A stretch of 64,000 nucleotides of DNA. It comes from Acarospora socialis (lineage: Eukaryota; Ascomycota; Lecanoromycetes; Acarosporales; Acarosporaceae). The position numbers and the translations under genes are program-made. A model generated the notes under the pieces. It was not told where the DNA came from. It searched no databases and was given only the letters and a program-made list of their open reading frames with translations. The stretch is taken from assembly GCA_025617375.2 (NCBI GenBank), contig JAMYGW020000002.1, positions 992,001-1,056,000 on the forward strand. The letters run 5' to 3'. Positions 24,013 through 35,233 of this stretch are shown here, in pieces (positions within the stretch are counted from its first letter, which is position 1; each line of letters starts with the position of its first letter).

Positions 24013-25075
24013 TATATGATAATAATGATTTTTTAAATTGAGCTCTTAGATTATAGAAAAGAAATAATCTCTGTTATTATATTAATTATTGAAAACAAAA
24101 ATATGTATAATATATAATTTAAATATAGTATCTTGTGACAAGATATTCTTTTATATGAAAGTATGTGTACAGTATGTTTTTTTTATAATCATTAATAATC
24201 TCTATATTTAGTTCTTTAAAAACTATTCTTATCAGATTTTCATCTATTTCTGCTCAAATAAAAACAGAAACTTTTTGAATTAATTTCAATCTTTTGCATA
24301 ATTATGTAAGATCTATAAATTTTAAATTATATTCTTCTTGTTTCACAATATATAGAATAGTTTTATCATTAATGTGAAAAACAAAGAAAAAAACAGTCAC
24401 ATAAAAAACAAATTAAGAAGAATCATTTATTTTAATTCTTTTCAATATCTATTAATCTTTGAATCATCAACAAATTATATAATTGTTACACACAATATTG
24501 TAATATTTCTTGAGTAGCTGAGAGATTTTTTGTATGATGTGATTTTTTTGAAAAAGCTTAATAATTTAGTTCTTATAAGAGATAAAATCAATAATATATC
24601 TATCATCTTTCATTTTGATGACTTCATACAATAATGTTTGATTATTGAATATAGTATAATGATAATAATTTGTGTGTACATATATTAGTGCAGTTTTATA
24701 AGTGATGATTCAACATAAAACATAAAATTCTAATTATAACTCAACATTTTTCAGAGTTTTATATCATATAACATATCTCTATTACTAAAATATACTTAGT
24801 GAAACTGTGTTGTACAATATCATTTATTTATAAAAACTATATATATATTATGCAATTCACATCAACAGATTCAGTGATATAATAATAACACATAAATTAT
24901 GCAGTACTGCATCTTCTAGAATCTGAGTTTAAATTTTAACTAAATCATTTAAAAAACAGTGAGTACAAGTTTCACATTGTGAAACTTGTACTTGCTGTTC
25001 TTGATTTTATTATTTTGTTGTATGTTATGAAGTTCAGAAAATTTTTCTTGATTGTTCTTTAGTCAGTCTTAGTTG
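24013..25075. other. AT-rich edge of the transposon block
   Basis: No gene was seen. It carries a perfect 14-bp stem hairpin at 24,962-24,992, about 80 bp before the composition switch. Confidence 0.5.
24962..24992. repeat. Perfect palindrome, 14-bp arms and 3-nt loop
   Basis: The left arm agtacaagtttcac and right arm gtgaaacttgtact are exact reverse complements around att. In a mutated block a flawless 28-bp pairing is notable. It could be a transposon end, a transcription stop or a regulatory site. Confidence 0.8.
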
Positions 25076-25428
25076 CCTGTAGCTAAACTTAAACTGATAT
25101 GGATAGGGTGCAATTGTGGTCCAGATTGCCATCACAACGCTATCACTACCGTATCTGCACTGGGTGGCTCGAGGCGGCTAGATTTGATGTCGCCAAGACA
25201 TGGAATGGGTAGCATGGAAGTAAGTCATCGAAGGTAGGATAGGTCAAAGAACAGAGATGATTACAGTTGAAGCAGAGAAGAAGCAATGAAGACGGGCAGG
25301 TCGTCAATTGCGTTGTAATGATCTTATATATGCTCTACAAGCATCAGTACTCTTATACTCTCTGGTCGTTTCTCACAGGCATCATCTTGACCCTAGCAAG
25401 AGCTCTTCCAAGTACTCAGGACCAGCAC

Positions 25429-25671
25429 TTATGCTGCCACGGTGTTGTGTTGTACATCATCTTTCCCGCGCACAACTATAAGGTCCTCGCCTTCAAATCC
25501 ACGATCAACAGTGTCTCCGAACGTGTTCTTCCACGGCTGCGCCCGGGTATCTGTAGCGAGTTGCTTCTGCGTCTTTGCAATCCACTCCGCGAAGCCGGTG
25601 GTCCTGTTCTCTTCGACCGCATCGCTCTTCGTTTTTCCGCTCGCTTCACTTTTGTCGTTTATAGAAGTCAT
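25429..25671 (-). CDS. Small hypothetical protein (80 aa)
   Basis: It encodes a hydrophilic 80-aa protein starting MTSINDKSEASGKTKSD, with a central FAEWIAKTQKQLA helix and a conserved-looking GFEGEDLIV segment near the C terminus. An in-frame ATG 60 bp upstream (25,731) would add a Lys/Arg-rich extension; I prefer the internal start because it has a typical fungal N terminus. No domain is recognised. The opposite strand has a longer open frame (25,267-25,713), which looks like an antisense shadow with Cys/Leu-rich, unstructured content. It is the first gene candidate after the transposon block and lies in the composition transition zone. It could also be a fragment. Confidence 0.4.
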   Translation of the reverse strand: MTSINDKSEASGKTKSDAVEENRTTGFAEWIAKTQKQLATDTRAQPWKNTFGDTVDRGFEGEDLIVVRGKDDVQHNTVAA

Positions 25672-25731
25672 CGTGTGGACTTGATCCTGCCTGCGTGCCT
25701 GCTTGCCTGCTGATAACTTAGTTAGCAGCAT

Positions 25732-26366
25732 GGTATGGCGGAGAGACTAAGAGTGTATTAACAAACAGGACGGGGGAATTATGCGATGCTAATATCCTTC
25801 TACTGTGGGTCGATTGTCGGGCAAGACCGGTTCGTAGATGTCTATGAACCCTGACACCAATTCCTTTTCAGCTTTTGGTCTTTAAAGGGTTACCCCGCTT
25901 CGTCATGGACAAGTGCTCAATGAGGCTACCCAGTGACTGAATTCCACATATGGTCGCTTGTGGTTTTATGAGGGGTCATTGAGGTGGACGAAGTCTACTG
26001 GATGACACAGACAGCATGCATTGGGGCCATGGCTCCTGCAGTTGCAACTGGCTGTCTATTGTGGCAGAAGCGGCACAACTGATGTGATGCACCAATCCAA
26101 TTTTGGCTCTTAAGCAAAGGGTAATCGACGCACGGACTGAGAGGTTGTCAAGCTTTCCATATCAGATATTCATCCAATCTTTCACTCTCGTATACAGTGC
26201 ATGCGAATGTAACTCCGAATCCTGAGGCTGCTGAAAGCTAGCTGTAGGGTTAAATTTACCCTAGCATTTACGCTTTAAAACATGATAACTAGCTACAAAA
26301 TCTGCGCTTCCTAATATTTCAAGGTCCTTTCATTTTCCACGAGACAACAAAAGCTACCTTGTGCGT
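25732..26366. other. Intergenic, nothing seen
   Basis: No coding signal, repeat or RNA was recognised. Confidence 0.5.
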
Positions 26367-27446
26367 TTACGGCAGAGTGAATACGAGTGCTCGCACCTCG
26401 ATGCTTTCTCTCATTGGGATGTCTGGGCGAGCATCGCGCTTCTCAAAGGATGCGTGCGGACAACCTACCAAATCAGCGTTTGGGAACCCAGAGACCGCGT
26501 GCAAGAGGCTTACAGGTAGCTTTGACCGTCGAACTTGAATCAAAATTCTTAAGGAGTAAGATCTCATCCTTGGTCTGCTTGTTCAGATAATACCATTCAT
26601 ACCCTGGACGGTGCACGAGGTTCATGGTTGATCCCGTGTATTGCCGGCGAACATGGTCAGTTTCTATGAGATCGTCAATTTTGACTTTGCTTCCATCGCA
26701 AATGGCAAGGGGCCAATTTTCGACGGGCGTTCTCAGGGGCCTCCAAACACTAATGGTGCTGTTAGTGATCCACCATCACGAAATGAAAAAGGGGCCCGAC
26801 TTGATCACTCTAACGCGTCCATGAAGAAGATGCTCCGCTTCGTTCGGGAGTTGCATTTGGATCCGATTGAACACTGCTCCGGGGGCTTGGTCTAGATCAC
26901 ATGGTCATCAATGATGAGGTGGGCCACGCCTTCAAGTCCGATAGCATACCGACATGTGCATGCAGAGACGGTCGCAACCAGTCGGTGGGTTTATTAAGGT
27001 CGATGACGTGTCCTTCTTCAACCGGTGCACTATTTCTGAGCTGATAACCTCATCAACCATGGGTAAAAGAAGCGGAGATAGGCTTTCCTTACCCGCCAGT
27101 CAAAGATGAACACTTTGTCTGCTCCATCCACTTCTGCTTTGATTAGAAGTTCGACTTCTGGCAGATACGTTTCTTCCACAGCTTGCAGGTTATTGAAGTC
27201 ATCAAAATCGATTCGGTAATGACGAAATGTAAATCCATGATCGTCCAAGTCGAATGAAGTCTCATTGCCGCGAATATCGTGGAACAGCTGACTTTTATCC
27301 TCATAGACCAAGTTGGTTGTCCGTTGGTCTTTTGCATCTCTAGGAGGGGCTATGAAGATCTGAAAGGGTTTCTCAAGCTCATACAGTGGCTGCCACTTGA
27401 GAAACTTGATGCTGGCAACGACATCTTCAGCATCAAGTGGGGCCAT
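26367..27446 (-). CDS. AsaB/CmcJ-like hydroxylase/desaturase (292 aa)
   Basis: Five exons give an intact 292-aa protein of the fungal AsaB/CmcJ/GA4-desaturase-like family, 2-oxoglutarate/Fe-type oxygenases often found in secondary-metabolite loci. Introns on the plus coordinates: 26465-26513, 26759-26800, 26892-26949 and 27041-27092. Spliced hallmarks are LFHDIRGNETSFDLDDHGF in exon 1, a metal-site-like HVDQ created across the third splice junction, ISVWRPL, and a C-terminal RESIEVRALVFTLP. The intron 26759-26800 is only 42 bp with a weak GTCGGG donor but a good CACTAAC branch. The start MAPLDAEDVV is chosen because upstream residues are hydrophobic and not family-like. It is divergent from the NLR gene at 28,133. 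Confidence 0.8.
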
Positions 27447-28132
27447 CTTAAGAGTATCCAGAAAGAGTTGACTCCCAGTGTATATTACAAGCAACCCACT
27501 AGGCCAATAGAGATGTACCAACTCCAGAGGTATTATCAATTAGCTTATGATTGTATTTGTGACTCGTTTGAGTGAATGATACTAGTACCTTTGAATGTCG
27601 GTGGGTAGCCAAGTGAGAGCCAAGCCGGTGTTTAGATAGCCCAGTTTTGCAACGGGGCGCACTTGATGAGGCTTAAAGAATGAACTGCACAAAGCTGCAC
27701 AAAGCAGCACAAAGGGAGCTAAAGATGATAGACGCCTGAGGGAAGGGTCAATGGATTGCCTCCTACTCTCAGAATCAAAAGGTGAGGCTTGAACATCAGC
27801 AGCTGCCTGCTGAGAGGGGCATTGAACATGGGGTAACTCAAAGCTTCGGCTAGTTCATCGTATCAGGTCTCGACCTGTCGATTGCGTGATGCCACCCTGG
27901 TTGCTTTCAAGGCTGCTCTCAATGCTTGACAACTTCAATGATCTGTGGCCGCTGATGTTTTCGGCTTAGGCTGCAACCTCACCCGGCATGATCCAGCGAT
28001 CGTGATTCAATTGGCCGCCACCCATGAAGTAAAGTCACGCAGCACCTGGCTGCTGCCTTGCTTGCATTTCCACCTTATGGGAGAGGGCTTTCGCGACCCT
28101 CAACTCACCTAATCGAGATATATCTTGTCATC
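27447..28132. promoter_or_regulatory. Divergent intergenic region
   Basis: About 690 bp between the divergently transcribed hydroxylase and NLR-like genes, so it should hold both promoters. A three-copy gcacaaag repeat occurs at about 27,688-27,716. No specific factor site can be named. Confidence 0.4.
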
Positions 28133-31100
28133 ATGTTTCGTCGTTGCATCCCATGGTTTTTTTCCGATAAAGGCATCCTTGTTGATGATGCTCTCTCGGG
28201 AGAGAAGAATGGATCGGAACCTTCAAATCGCGAGAAGGTAGACCTGCTGAGCGATGAAGGCGCTACGCTTCAGGATGATCTTTGGCGACTGTCCCTCCAA
28301 GAGAAGCTTCATGAGACAAAATCAGGCGCCAGTGCCTTTTACCAGGAGCTTGCAACTGAAGCTACGTTCAATAGTTCACTGCAATCATTGACCGAACAGT
28401 ATTCTAAACATGGATTTTCTAAGAAGCTACCACGAGTGAAGACAATACTTGCGAGTATATCACCTTTCACCGCCGCTATTACGACCATGGTTCAGTCACA
28501 TCCGGAAGTCGCAGCACTTGTTTGGGGCAGTGTTCAGCTCGTATTACAGGTGGATTTTTACGCCGCCCGAGCTGTATTTTCAAAAGCGATGGGTTTGCTG
28601 ACTGTATGTGTAGTGTGTCATGCGATTTACCAGCATATTCGACGAGACTGGCCATATGCTCCATGAGCTCTCCAAAGCGCTCCCGCGGTTCCAAACTTAT
28701 GTGAAAGTCTTACATACTCCTCGTCTTCACCAAGCACTTAGAGAGGTCTATGGGGCGTACATTGAATTTTGCTTTGCGGTCATCAAATTCATACGGTCAA
28801 ACACATGCTGTAAGGCAATCAGGATCTCACATCGTTGAGCATCACTACTAATCCGTTTAAGACGCCTTGGTTAAAGTACAGTGGTGTGGAATTGGTCGCA
28901 AATTCGATGAAACCAAAAATGGGCTGAATGCCACACGATGCAACTTTGAAGCCGAAACGCATCTCGCTGATGTACAAGTGCAGGCTAGGAGACATCGCGA
29001 GATCCTGAATAAGTTGCCAGTCCTACCGGTTGCTGTGAACGGCGATCCTGTCACCACTGGTTTGGCCGCTCGAAACGTTATGTTCACCGGAAGAGACGCA
29101 GTATTATCTCAACTCCATTTGATACTTGAGCAGAGCTTCAAGGCCCCCGAAGTAGCACAGAGACTACGTCGCTCATGTGTGCTACATGGCGTTGGAGGCA
29201 TGGGCAAGACAGAGACCGCTTTAGAGTATACTTACAGATACAGGGTTTGCTACTCACACATCTTCTGGCTTCACGCTGAATCGAATGCTGTCTTGTTAGA
29301 CTCATTTCTAGCTGCAACACGAGGGCTTGGTCTCGACCAGGAAGGTACTGACATTAATAAAACGATCCAAATTGGTCTCGAGTGGTTTCAGTCGACCGGT
29401 GAGTGTAGAAGTTCCCCATGAAAGGCTTTGCTGATGCTAGCTAGCGGATCCGTGGCTTCTGGTATTTGATAATACCGAGGAAGCATCGACTATCCGAAAG
29501 TTTTGGCCAGCTGGAGTTCGAGGGGCTATCATTGTGACAACTCAGAATCCAGCCTTGGTCAATATTACCGACGACGCAATACACCTGCAGCCAATGCAAG
29601 CACAGGAAGGAAGCTCGTTGATACAGCGCTACCTGCGTCGGGGTGGCTCAGAACAAGCAGCTGCGGAGGCACTATCCGAAGATCTAGGAGGGTTGCCCCT
29701 AGCTATTGCTCACTTTGCTGGCTACGTCGCAAGGTCTCAGTGCACTATCAAGCACATCTCCGAGAGTCTTCGCGAACGCTTTAAGTCGAGTCAAATCTGG
29801 AACTTGGATGGCGTGGCATCCATCAGTGCAAACGTGCACACTTTGGCCACTGTGTGGGACCTTGCTTGGCAAAGATTGTCGAGTGACTCTCAAAAGCTTC
29901 TAAGCCTTATTGCTTTCCTCAATCCGGACTCGATACCAGAAGACCTCTTCGTTGGAGATGATAGTGACATGGACCCGCAAGGTTGGCAATACTGGGACAT
30001 TCACAGGTAACAATACCATCAAAATGATCAGCATCGATACTCACATATATCAGATTCAACGAGGCGGTCAGAAATCTTTGCGAACGTCATCTCGTGGAGC
30101 GAGATGTGTATTCAAGCGGTGTCAGTCTAAGAACTCATCGAGCTCTACAACGCAGTATTCTTCACAGACTTGATGCCCATCCAGAACAAAGGCAGGATGT
30201 CTTTGACGAAGTTGTGAGTATAGTTCGGAAAGCCTATCCTCCACAGAACGTGGCAAAAAGGGGTGACTCCAGCCACTGGCGGTCCAGCGAGAAGTACTTA
30301 TCACAAGTCATCAGCATAAACACGGCTTTCGTGCAATCATCCCCAAAGATTTTTAACAATCTCGAGTTTGCGGCATTGCTTCGCGATGCTGGCTACTTCT
30401 TGCTGAACTATGGTGTCCAGGTCGACGCAGTAGCCATTTTGGAAACAGCCAGAGGCATCTGCTCTGAACTACTTCCCACTAGGCCTTGTGAAGCTCGCGC
30501 CATTCTTGCGGATTCTTTGGGCACCTTGCAAGTCTACTATCAATACATGGGTATCGATGGCAGACATCGTGCGTTGCAAACAACAACTCAAGCTTTAGAG
30601 TTGCGAGTAGAGCAGATGGCCAACATCCCGGATGATCAATGGACAAGGCTTGACAACATAAACTTTGCAAGATCGCTGGTTGATTTGGGGGTCACCTATA
30701 CTCAGCTGAACATGATGGAGGAAGCGAGCCAGGGCTTCCAGAACGCTTTGGAATACTACCACAAAGCAGGCACTGAAGAAACTCTAGCCGCTCGTTTTGG
30801 TCTGACATATTCATTCCAAATGTTGGTGTTGAGCACAAGACAAGAAGCCTCAGAAGCCAGGGAATTAGCACGTCGTTGCTACAAGCTTGTTGAACAGGCC
30901 GTAGGGGCAGAGAATCATCTGACACTACAGACTAAGTTCTGCACGGCTCTTGTTGCGTTCACCATTGGTGACACGGCCGAAGCGCTCCAACTGCATAAAG
31001 AAGTCTTCGAGAGTCGGTTCCGTCTTCGGGGTGAAGGTCATCAAGAAACGCTAGCAAGTCAGTACAACTTGGCTGTGGCGTATCAGGGCATTGGCGATCT

Positions 31101-31461
31101 AGAGAACGCTGAGTGTGTATCTGTACCTGAGCAAGAGTATGGACTCGGGCTGACTCTCTTCTATAGACGCTGTCTGAGAAAGGTGCTGGAGCATAGCTGT
31201 GTCACGCTGCAGTGGAGAGATGAGGATGTGGCGCGTACCAAGTTCCGGCTCTCGGTGGTGCTCCGTGCGCAAAACAGACCCTCAGAGGCCACTTCTTTTA
31301 GGGAAGAGGCAATCAAAATGCGCAAAGCATGGGCGCATCTGCTCCCAAACGTTGGCTTGACTACGTACACTGATGAGGATGACATGGAGCTTTTTGATAC
31401 TGGGGTTACTCTCTGGCATGGACGGACAACGAGCATCTGGAGTAATGGTAGGGTTTGGTGA
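28133..31461 (+). CDS. NLR-like STAND protein: DUF7708-like, NB-ARC, TPR
   Basis: Six exons give about 1,016 aa. Introns: 28550-28613, about 28810-28876, 29399-29444, 30007-30053 and 31113-31166. The N-terminal region ends exon 1 with HPEVAALVWGSVQLVLQ, typical of fungal DUF7708-type N-terminal domains. The NB-ARC NTPase follows: P-loop GVGGMGKT near residue 309, Walker B WLLVFDN near 382, IIVTTQNP, and GLPLAIAHF near 461. The C-terminal half (about 570-950) is helical with TPR-like repeats. Such proteins are fungal counterparts of NOD-like receptors, linked to non-self recognition and heterokaryon incompatibility; the role here is inferred. The intron 2 acceptor (AAAG) is the only phase-consistent choice I found and is uncertain; the intron 1 donor GTGGAT is also non-consensus. 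Confidence 0.8.
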
Positions 31462-32151
31462 CGAGGGTTGGATTTGTTGATTGGTGGGAGTTGTACAACT
31501 TTGCGCTCCATGGTTTCGTCTGTCTGTACCATATAAAGGTCCCCGTTGTTATGGTTTGCCACCCAATGGCATCATACAAGGCAGATCTTCTTTGGTTCTC
31601 TACGATGCGTAAACCCATCAAGAATCCCCTCCAGTGCGAGATTGATGATCTGCCGAATCGTTACAATCTTGAGGCCATAAGGCATCTACTACCATGATAA
31701 TCCCCGATCTGGACTAGGTTGTCAAATCCATCCTCTGCTGCTCCTCCTATGTCCGCCTCACTTTTTCGTCCGCCTCGTTTCTTCAACGATTCCTTGGCTT
31801 TCATTGGTACACATCTTCAATGAAAAACCATCAGACAGGCGATGCTCCCCAGAATTCATCAGAGTTGAATGATAGGATATTGGGTATTTACCTACATTAC
31901 TGCATTGGGCCTATTGAAGAGTTAATACTCATGTTCAGAGACAGTTCCCATCCGCCAGTCAAGTCGTAGCTGTGTCCTCAACGGTCTAGAGAAAAAAACT
32001 CTGGCATCTGAACTTACGGCCTTATCCTAGCATGGATGCACTGTATTGAATTACCGCAGCGCCTTGGGATATTCACCTGCATTACCATCGTCTTGGAAGA
32101 ATCCCGACCGGCGCCTGCCCAACCTGACAGACTGTCTGCGAGCTTGTCGTC
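31462..32151. other. Intergenic, nothing seen
   Basis: Short open frames only. It presumably contains the 3' UTR of the NLR-like gene and the promoter of the reductase. Confidence 0.5.
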
Positions 32152-33063
32152 ATGGTCATGGAGAGCACACCGCTTCCCATAGCCCTCAACATCCCGCCCC
32201 TTATCTACGGAACTGCAGATAGAGGCTCAGGCAAGCCTTCTCGCACCCACGCAGCCCTCTCAATGGGACACCGCGCGTTCGACACCGCCAGCAACGGTCT
32301 TTGCGACGAGAGTTCGCTTGGCGTCGATCTGCCATCCGTCTTCTCACGAGACCCCCTGGCTACCAACCTGGCCGAAAGCGTTTCAAGGCGAGAGCAGGTG
32401 ATTATCCAGGCAAAGTACTCGTCCACGGGTTTCTTCCGGAACCAACATCCACCCTACGCTCCCGACGACATTATCCCCCTGCAAGTCCTTAAAAGCATCC
32501 AGCAGACTATCACTCGGCTCCAGATCGACCATGTAGACGTCTACTTCTTGCATCGGCCATTTTCGTTACTTGGCCGGACATTTGCAGCTTGGGAAGTCAT
32601 GGAGGAGATTGTCCGACAAGGTGGCGCAAAATGCTTGGGCATCTCTCAGGTCAATCTCAAGACCCTTCAGACACTGTTTGAGAAAGCGGACATTAAGCCG
32701 GCGGTGGTGCAAAACCATTTCTCAAATCGCAACAACTACGACCGTGACTTGCGGCGATATTGCAAGGAAAAGGGCATCGTGTATCAGGCCTTCGGCGTCC
32801 TAGACCGGGAGAACCGAAGGCTGTTGAGCTGTCCAGCTGTCACAAGCTTCTCGGCGTCGCAGCGCGTGGGGAGGGAAGCGGCTTTGTTTGCGGTGCTTTT
32901 GGCTGCTGCGATCCATGATGGGGAGACGTTTTGCTTACTGGATGGGTCGAGGAACGAAGAACACATGGCGGAGAACTGGAAGGCGGTGAAGATAGTAAGA
33001 AGCCTGACAGCTGCGCAAATTGAAAGGATTGCGTGGACCTGGGAAGATGGTTTGAAGCCGTAG
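32152..33063 (+). CDS. Aldo/keto reductase family protein (303 aa)
   Basis: A single exon encodes 303 aa with the aldo/keto reductase (TIM-barrel, NADPH) pattern: catalytic Asp in AFDTAS (about residue 44), Lys in IIQAKYSS (about 88), His in DVYFLHRPF (about 129), then GISQVNLKTL and VVQNHFSNRN. The catalytic tyrosine normally found a few residues after the Asp (HY/AYGNE context) is not visible: the segment reads SNGLCDESSLG. Family members reduce carbonyls to alcohols; without Tyr this protein may be inactive or changed in function. It is co-oriented with the flavocytochrome gene 261 bp downstream. A second ATG (M3) is an equally possible start. Confidence 0.8.
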   Translation: MVMESTPLPIALNIPPLIYGTADRGSGKPSRTHAALSMGHRAFDTASNGLCDESSLGVDLPSVFSRDPLATNLAESVSRREQVIIQAKYSSTGFFRNQHPPYAPDDIIPLQVLKSIQQTITRLQIDHVDVYFLHRPFSLLGRTFAAWEVMEEIVRQGGAKCLGISQVNLKTLQTLFEKADIKPAVVQNHFSNRNNYDRDLRRYCKEKGIVYQAFGVLDRENRRLLSCPAVTSFSASQRVGREAALFAVLLAAAIHDGETFCLLDGSRNEEHMAENWKAVKIVRSLTAAQIERIAWTWEDGLKP

Positions 33064-33324
33064 ACGGACAGGTTTGGTGTCAGGAGCCTTTTTGCGTTGT
33101 ACTTTACTGATCCCTTTCTTCGGTCGCTTCGGTAGATTGAATGCCGACTATATACTGAACCCTCATTCCAATCTCTGCGATTACAGGGCTTATGACTATC
33201 AACATCTCCTAACTCGAAGAAAGTATCATCTACATTGGCTCGACCTGCATTGACTCCGTCCAAGTAAAATCTGCACCTGGTACAATCGCTTGTCTACACA
33301 GCATCTCGGGATCAAATCAGAACG

Positions 33325-35039
33325 ATGGCCGAAGAAGAACAACCCCTCCTCACCACCGCGCAGATCTCAGCGCACAACACTCCCTCAGATTGCTGGATCG
33401 TCGTTGACAATCAAGTGTGGGACATGACCGATTTCGCGCCCGACCACCCGGGCGGCGCAGACAGTATGCTTCCCTTGCGGTGAACCCCTCAATACGCGCC
33501 AACAGACGTAGCCAATCGCTGACCGCATTTCGCCAAGCAAGTCATCTACAAACACGCCGGCCGCGACGCGACAGCCTCCTATAGCAGCATCCACGCGCCA
33601 TCCCTCCTGCCCAGGAACTTACCGCCATCCGCTTTCAAAGGCACGCTCGACCGCTCCACCATCGACGACTCCTGGTCCGCGAAGCTGAAGCCCGAACCGG
33701 AGACCAACCCAACACTAGTAGCGGACAAAAAGAAGCCGGCTTTACACACACTGCTCTCGCTACATGATTTCGAGACTGTAGCTTCGCAGACGCTGTCGGC
33801 GAAGACGTGGGCGTTCTATTCGTCCGCGGCAACGGATTTGATCACGCGCGATGCGAATCGGTCGACGTTCGATCGGATCTGGTTTCGGCCAAGGGTGCTG
33901 AGGAATGTGCGGGATGTGGATACGAGGACCAAGGTGCTGGGCGTGAGGTGTCAGATGCCGGTTTTTGTGAGCCCGGCTGCGTTGGCGCGGTTGGTGCATC
34001 CGGATGGGGAGAAGGGGATAGCGAGGGGGTGTCGGGAGAAAGGCATAATTCAATGCGTACGTGTACTCTCGACACAGATGGAGTCTGATTACCCGGATGC
34101 GAGAAGCTGACGGGTCTGTGAGTAACAGGTCTCCACAAACGCAAGCTATCCGATCGAGGAAATACTGGCTTCATCGCCTTCCCATCCTTTCTTCTTCCAG
34201 CTTTACGTCAACAAGGATCGCCCAAAGACAGAAGCTTTACTGGCACAGCTTCGCTCCATGGACAGGATTGCCGCCATTTTCGTCACCGTCGACGCCCCCG
34301 TAGCCGGGAAGCGCGAAGCCGACGAACGTGTTCGCACGGACGAGTCGGTGAGCACACCCATGAGTGGCGCCAAAGCGGGCAATGACAAGCGTGGAGGAGG
34401 ACTCGGTAGGATTATGGGAAGTTACATCGACGCAACGCTCAACTGGGATGATCTAGCGTGGTTGCGGCGGCACTGGGATGGTCCAATTGTAATCAAAGGC
34501 ATCCAAGGTGCCGCAGACGCGAAGAGGGCGATGCTTGAGGGTGTTCAAGGTGTGGTGTTGAGTAATCATGGTGGTCGAAGTTTGGACACGAGTCCGCCTG
34601 CGATATTGATACTTCTGGAATTGCAGCGGTGCTGTCCTGAGGTCTTTGAGCGCATGGAGGTGTACGTGGACGGTGGCGTGAGGCGCGGGACGGATGTTCT
34701 GAAGGCGTTGTGTCTTGGCGCCACGGCTGTGGGAGTTGGGAGGTCATTTTTGTACGCATTGAATTATGGTGAGGAGGGCGTGAAGCATATGATAGATCGT
34801 AAGTTCATCCCCATGGTAACATCCGCCTGCGAAGCGAGTTGTGCTGCTGTGGATCTGCGGCTAACGGTGACATGGACGTAGTTATGAAGGACGAGCTGGA
34901 GACGAGTATGCGCATGATTGGAATAACAGATCTCTCCCAGGTGCACCCAGGATTGGTCAACACGCTGGATGTGGATCCGTTGGTGCCTATGACTATGGAG
35001 CACCCCTACGCAAAGTGGAGACCCAAGCCTAGGCTGTAA
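33325..35039 (+). CDS. Flavocytochrome b2-like L-lactate dehydrogenase (493 aa)
   Basis: Four exons (introns 33464-33541, 34057-34128, 34799-34881) give 493 aa. The N-terminal cytochrome b5 domain has the heme ligands His41 in DHPGGAD and His64 in YSSIHAP. The FMN-binding alpha-hydroxy-acid dehydrogenase barrel follows, with FFQLYVN, TVDAP, VIKGIQ, the active-site His/Arg in SNHGGRSLDTS, and VYVDGGVRRGTDVLKAL. Such enzymes oxidise L-lactate to pyruvate and pass electrons to cytochrome c in the mitochondrial intermembrane space. No clear mitochondrial presequence is seen, so it may be a cytosolic paralogue. A second FMN enzyme of this superfamily lies at 62,864-64,000. Confidence 0.88.
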
Positions 35040-35233
35040 TTTCTGTAGCTTATGATATGATCAAGTCAGCCCAAGAATCAGGATACTGTTGCGTCGAATA
35101 TCATGCAGGTAGCGCCGCACCACATACCATTGTGATCTAAGACACATGTGCAGGTCAAGGTCCACAGATACTCGACAGCTACCAAGCTGAACCCAGTTCA
35201 TAAATCCCACCCTCATTAGAGTCGTGGAGTCTT

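Larger units (their letters stand above)
1..25075. other. AT-rich, CG/CC/GG-depleted transposon block
   Basis: This block holds no intact gene. By eye the dinucleotides CG, CC and GG are almost absent; the exceptions I saw are near 7530, 8303, 17733, 21735, 22365-22376 and 22434. CA, TG, CT and AG are common. Open frames in it are therefore short and lack Gly, Pro and Trp. Composition changes abruptly at about 25,076, where the first CC of the right-hand compartment appears. It resembles a RIP-mutated AT isochore of an ascomycete, but with an unusual context preference. It is not mitochondrial: no respiratory or rRNA gene is seen, and hAT and Copia remnants are present. Confidence 0.9.

Noticed and set aside
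1-25075. Mitochondrial DNA insertion explaining the high AT content
   Set aside because: No mitochondrial gene is seen, while nuclear-type hAT and Copia remnants with LTRs are clear.
1-25075. Classical CpA-directed RIP
   Set aside because: CA and TG dinucleotides are abundant, contrary to the standard signature; a C-before-G/C context fits better.
25267-25713. 148-codon plus-strand open frame
   Set aside because: Overlaps the minus-strand 80-aa candidate, is Cys/Leu/Arg-rich without any motif, and spans the composition boundary; looks like an antisense shadow.
32784-33263. 159-codon minus-strand open frame
   Set aside because: Overlaps the 3' end of the aldo/keto reductase antisense, with no recognisable feature.
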